This document shows positions 5,204-5,829 of a stretch of 5,829 bases of DNA, piece by piece (the stretch's first letter is position 1; each line of letters starts with the position of its first letter). The stretch is from Lachnospiraceae bacterium (GTDB lineage: Bacteria > Bacillota > Clostridia > Lachnospirales > Lachnospiraceae): NCBI GenBank assembly GCA_900772675.1, contig CAAGRM010000137.1, positions 1 to 5,829 of the forward strand, read 5' to 3'. A program made the position numbers and the translations under genes. The notes beneath the pieces were generated by a model, which was not told the DNA's origin, searched no databases, and was given only the letters and a program-made list of their open reading frames with translations.

Positions 5204-5829
5204 CCCGTTCACCACCCGTCGCAAGAATTGTCAGCGTATCGGAGATCTTCTGATACATCTCATCGCGCCCTAAAGAACCGCGATACAGCTGGTGGAAGAC
5301 CTCGCCGTCCTTGATGAACAGCACACGCTTCGCCGAGCAGGCCGCCTTCACACTGTGCGTTACCATAACAATTGTCTGGCCCTCCTCGTTGATCTCTTCG
5401 AACAGGTTCATGAGGCCATCCGCTGCATGGGAATCGAGCGCGCCGGAAGGCTCATCCGCAAGAACCAGCTCCGGATTGGTAATCAGCGCACGCGCAACGG
5501 CTGCACGCTGCTTCTGTCCGCCGGACACCTCATATGGGTATTTATTGAGGATCTGGGTGATGCCGAGTTTTTTCGCAATCGGCTCTGCCCGAAGACTCAT
5601 CTCCTCGTATTTTTTTCCTTCCAGCACGAGCGGCAAATAAATGTTGTCACGCAGGGAAAAGGTATCGAGCAGGTTGAAGTCCTGGAACACGAAACCTAAA
5701 TTTTCGCGGCGGAATCTGGCAATCTCCTTCTCTTTTAATTCGCCGAGATTCTTTCCATTTAACCGCACCTGTCCGCCGGTTGGCTTGTCTAGTGCTGCGA
5801 GCAGGTTCAGAAGCGTCGTTTTTCCGCTT
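5196..5829 (-). CDS. ABC transporter ATP-binding protein, BceA type, N-terminus cut
   Basis: This is the cytoplasmic ATPase that powers the adjoining permease. 210 residues plus the stop are visible, and the window edge falls inside Walker A, of which SGKTT remains; about 40 N-terminal residues are probably missing. Seen in visible numbering: Q-loop VFQDFNLLD (Gln49); signature VSGGQKQR (101-108); Walker B LVLADEP (Asp125, Glu126); D-loop SGALD (128-132); and H-loop VTHS (His158). All catalytic elements are intact. The motif DEPSGALD has Ser where DEPTGALD is commoner, a mild change. The family is the MacB/LolD/BceA group that pairs with FtsX-like permeases; the permease next door with its large extracellular domain points to the BceAB branch. 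The stop codon lies inside the start of the permease gene (ATGAATAA), so the two form an operon. Any regulator, usually a BceRS-like two-component system, would be beyond the right edge. Confidence 0.93.
   Translation of the reverse strand, partial: SGKTTLLNLLAALDKPTGGQVRLNGKNLGELKEKEIARFRRENLGFVFQDFNLLDTFSLRDNIYLPLVLEGKKYEEMSLRAEPIAKKLGITQILNKYPYEVSGGQKQRAAVARALITNPELVLADEPSGALDSHAADGLMNLFEEINEEGQTIVMVTHSVKAACSAKRVLFIKDGEVFHQLYRGSLGRDEMYQKISDTLTILATGGERDE

Noticed and set aside
5204..5224. TTG start at 5224 for the permease
   Set aside because: It would add seven residues without improving the family match; the ATG at 5203 overlaps the upstream stop in the way typical of coupled genes.

Overview
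The window looks like chromosomal DNA from a low-to-moderate GC Gram-positive bacterium of the class Clostridia, most likely a Lachnospiraceae-type gut anaerobe. This rests on the sequence style (AAGGAG-type ribosome binding sites, sigma-A-like promoters, A/T-flanked intrinsic terminators) and on the gene families present. No marker gene is present, so the assignment is inference. There is no RNA gene, CRISPR array, transposase or phage gene.

Layout, left to right. (1) Bases 1-2294, minus strand: a two-gene unit. The upstream gene encodes a VWA-domain protein with a DUF2201/COG3864-type N-terminal half (861-2294). The downstream gene encodes a MoxR-like AAA+ ATPase (1-773, C-terminus cut by the window edge). 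The 87-base gap between them contains a tandem 11-bp repeat that can pair with the end of the VWA gene. (2) Bases 2295-2545: a divergent control region. It holds a near-consensus promoter for the VWA/AAA unit, an unusual leader with a 14-bp direct repeat and a 28-bp inverted repeat, and an extended -10 promoter for the next gene. (3) Bases 2546-3085, plus strand: a small membrane-anchored FKBP-type prolyl isomerase that appears to be a single-gene transcript. (4) Bases 3086-3202: a convergent intergenic region with a bidirectional terminator and a second inverted repeat. (5) Bases 3203-5829, minus strand: a BceAB-type ABC transporter, with an ATP-binding subunit (N-terminus cut exactly at Walker A) overlapping by 8 bases a ten-helix FtsX-like permease with a large extracellular domain.

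How the genes work together. The AAA+ ATPase and the VWA protein resemble other MoxR/VWA pairs (RavA-ViaA, NorQ-NorD, CobS-CobT), in which the ATPase remodels a target chosen through the VWA partner; the target here is unknown. The ABC pair probably senses and/or removes cell-wall-active peptide antibiotics, usually with a BceRS-like two-component system that would lie outside the window. The FKBP protein probably assists folding of exported proteins. Nothing links the three units functionally beyond proximity.

The least explained parts are the AAA/VWA pair, whose VWA protein has a degraded putative metallopeptidase motif, and the structured leader and intergenic repeats that flank it. No clearly new defence or mobile system was found.
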